This document shows, in pieces, positions 7,854 through 7,930 of a DNA stretch of 7,930 nt. The notes under the pieces are model-generated. The model searched no databases, was not told the origin of the DNA, and saw only the letters and a program-made list of their open reading frames with translations. The first letter of the stretch is position 1. Each line of letters starts with the position of its first letter. This stretch comes from Pseudomonadota bacterium (lineage in GTDB: Bacteria; Pseudomonadota; Alphaproteobacteria; Acetobacterales; Acetobacteraceae): positions 1 to 7,930 of the forward strand of contig JAJZFF010000018.1 in assembly GCA_021805485.1 (NCBI GenBank), in the 5' to 3' direction. The position numbers were made by a program, and so were the translations under genes.

Positions 7854-7930
7854 GCGGATGTGGCGGAATGGTAGACGTAGCAGACTTAAAATCTGTTGCC
7901 CGTCAGGGCGTGCGGGTTCAAGTCCCGCCA
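7854..7930 (+). tRNA. tRNA-Leu(UAA), cut at its 3' end by the window
   Basis: This is a class II tRNA reading UUA and UUG. The 5' acceptor strand is GCGGATG (7854-7860), followed by TG, and the D arm is GCG (7863-7865) with CGT (7876-7878). The anticodon stem is GCAGA/TCTGT (7880-7884, 7892-7896) around the loop CTTAAAA, placing the anticodon TAA at 7887-7889. A long variable arm forms GCCC/GGGC (7898-7901, 7906-7909). The T arm is GCGGG-TTCAAGT-CCCGC (7912-7928). The last two bases, CA, begin the 3' acceptor strand, pairing with TG at 7859-7860. The remaining five acceptor bases, the discriminator and any encoded CCA fall beyond the window. The long variable arm and the leucine-type D arm (GGCGGAATGGTAGACG) separate it from serine tRNAs. 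Confidence 0.95.

Noticed and set aside
7854..7930. tRNA-Leu as an integration (att) site
   Set aside because: Such sites usually use the 3' end of the tRNA, which is outside the window, and no integrase or repeat is visible.

Overview
This is a high-GC, densely coding chromosomal segment with every recognisable gene on the + strand. It reads as core genome of an alphaproteobacterium. The F1 gene order gamma-beta-epsilon, the style of the F1 subunits, a squalene-hopene cyclase and a mitochondrial-type malonyl-CoA decarboxylase all fit. A member of the Acetobacteraceae/Rhodospirillales is my best guess, but this is an inference from protein style and not a database result. I see no phage, IS, toxin-antitoxin, CRISPR or other accessory signature.

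Layout. Positions 3-2761 carry the distal end of an F1 ATP synthase operon: atpG (gamma), atpD (beta) and atpC (epsilon), with gaps of 19 and 4 bases. The upstream atpH-atpA part lies outside the window. Positions 2838-4349 encode a malonyl-CoA decarboxylase. Positions 4440-5744 encode a 12-TM major facilitator transporter of the sugar-acid/monocarboxylate symporter type. Positions 5847-7796 encode a squalene-hopene cyclase. A tRNA-Leu(UAA) begins at 7854 and is cut by the window edge two bases into the 3' strand of its acceptor stem.

How the genes work together. The atp genes form the catalytic head and rotor shaft of the energy-coupling ATPase. The decarboxylase converts malonyl-CoA to acetyl-CoA and CO2. 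The following transporter could supply a related carboxylate, but its substrate cannot be read from sequence, and no malonyl-CoA synthetase is present here. The cyclase makes hopene/hopanol for membrane hopanoids and stands apart from the other hopanoid genes.

The intergenic gaps are all about 100 bases or shorter, but they are unusually structured. A perfect 12-bp inverted repeat overlaps the Shine-Dalgarno of the decarboxylase. A perfect 10-bp inverted repeat with closely similar arms, differing at two arm positions with compensating changes opposite, sits just before the Shine-Dalgarno of the transporter. This shared palindrome is the most interesting signal in the window. Otherwise the region looks ordinary, and I found no convincing new system.
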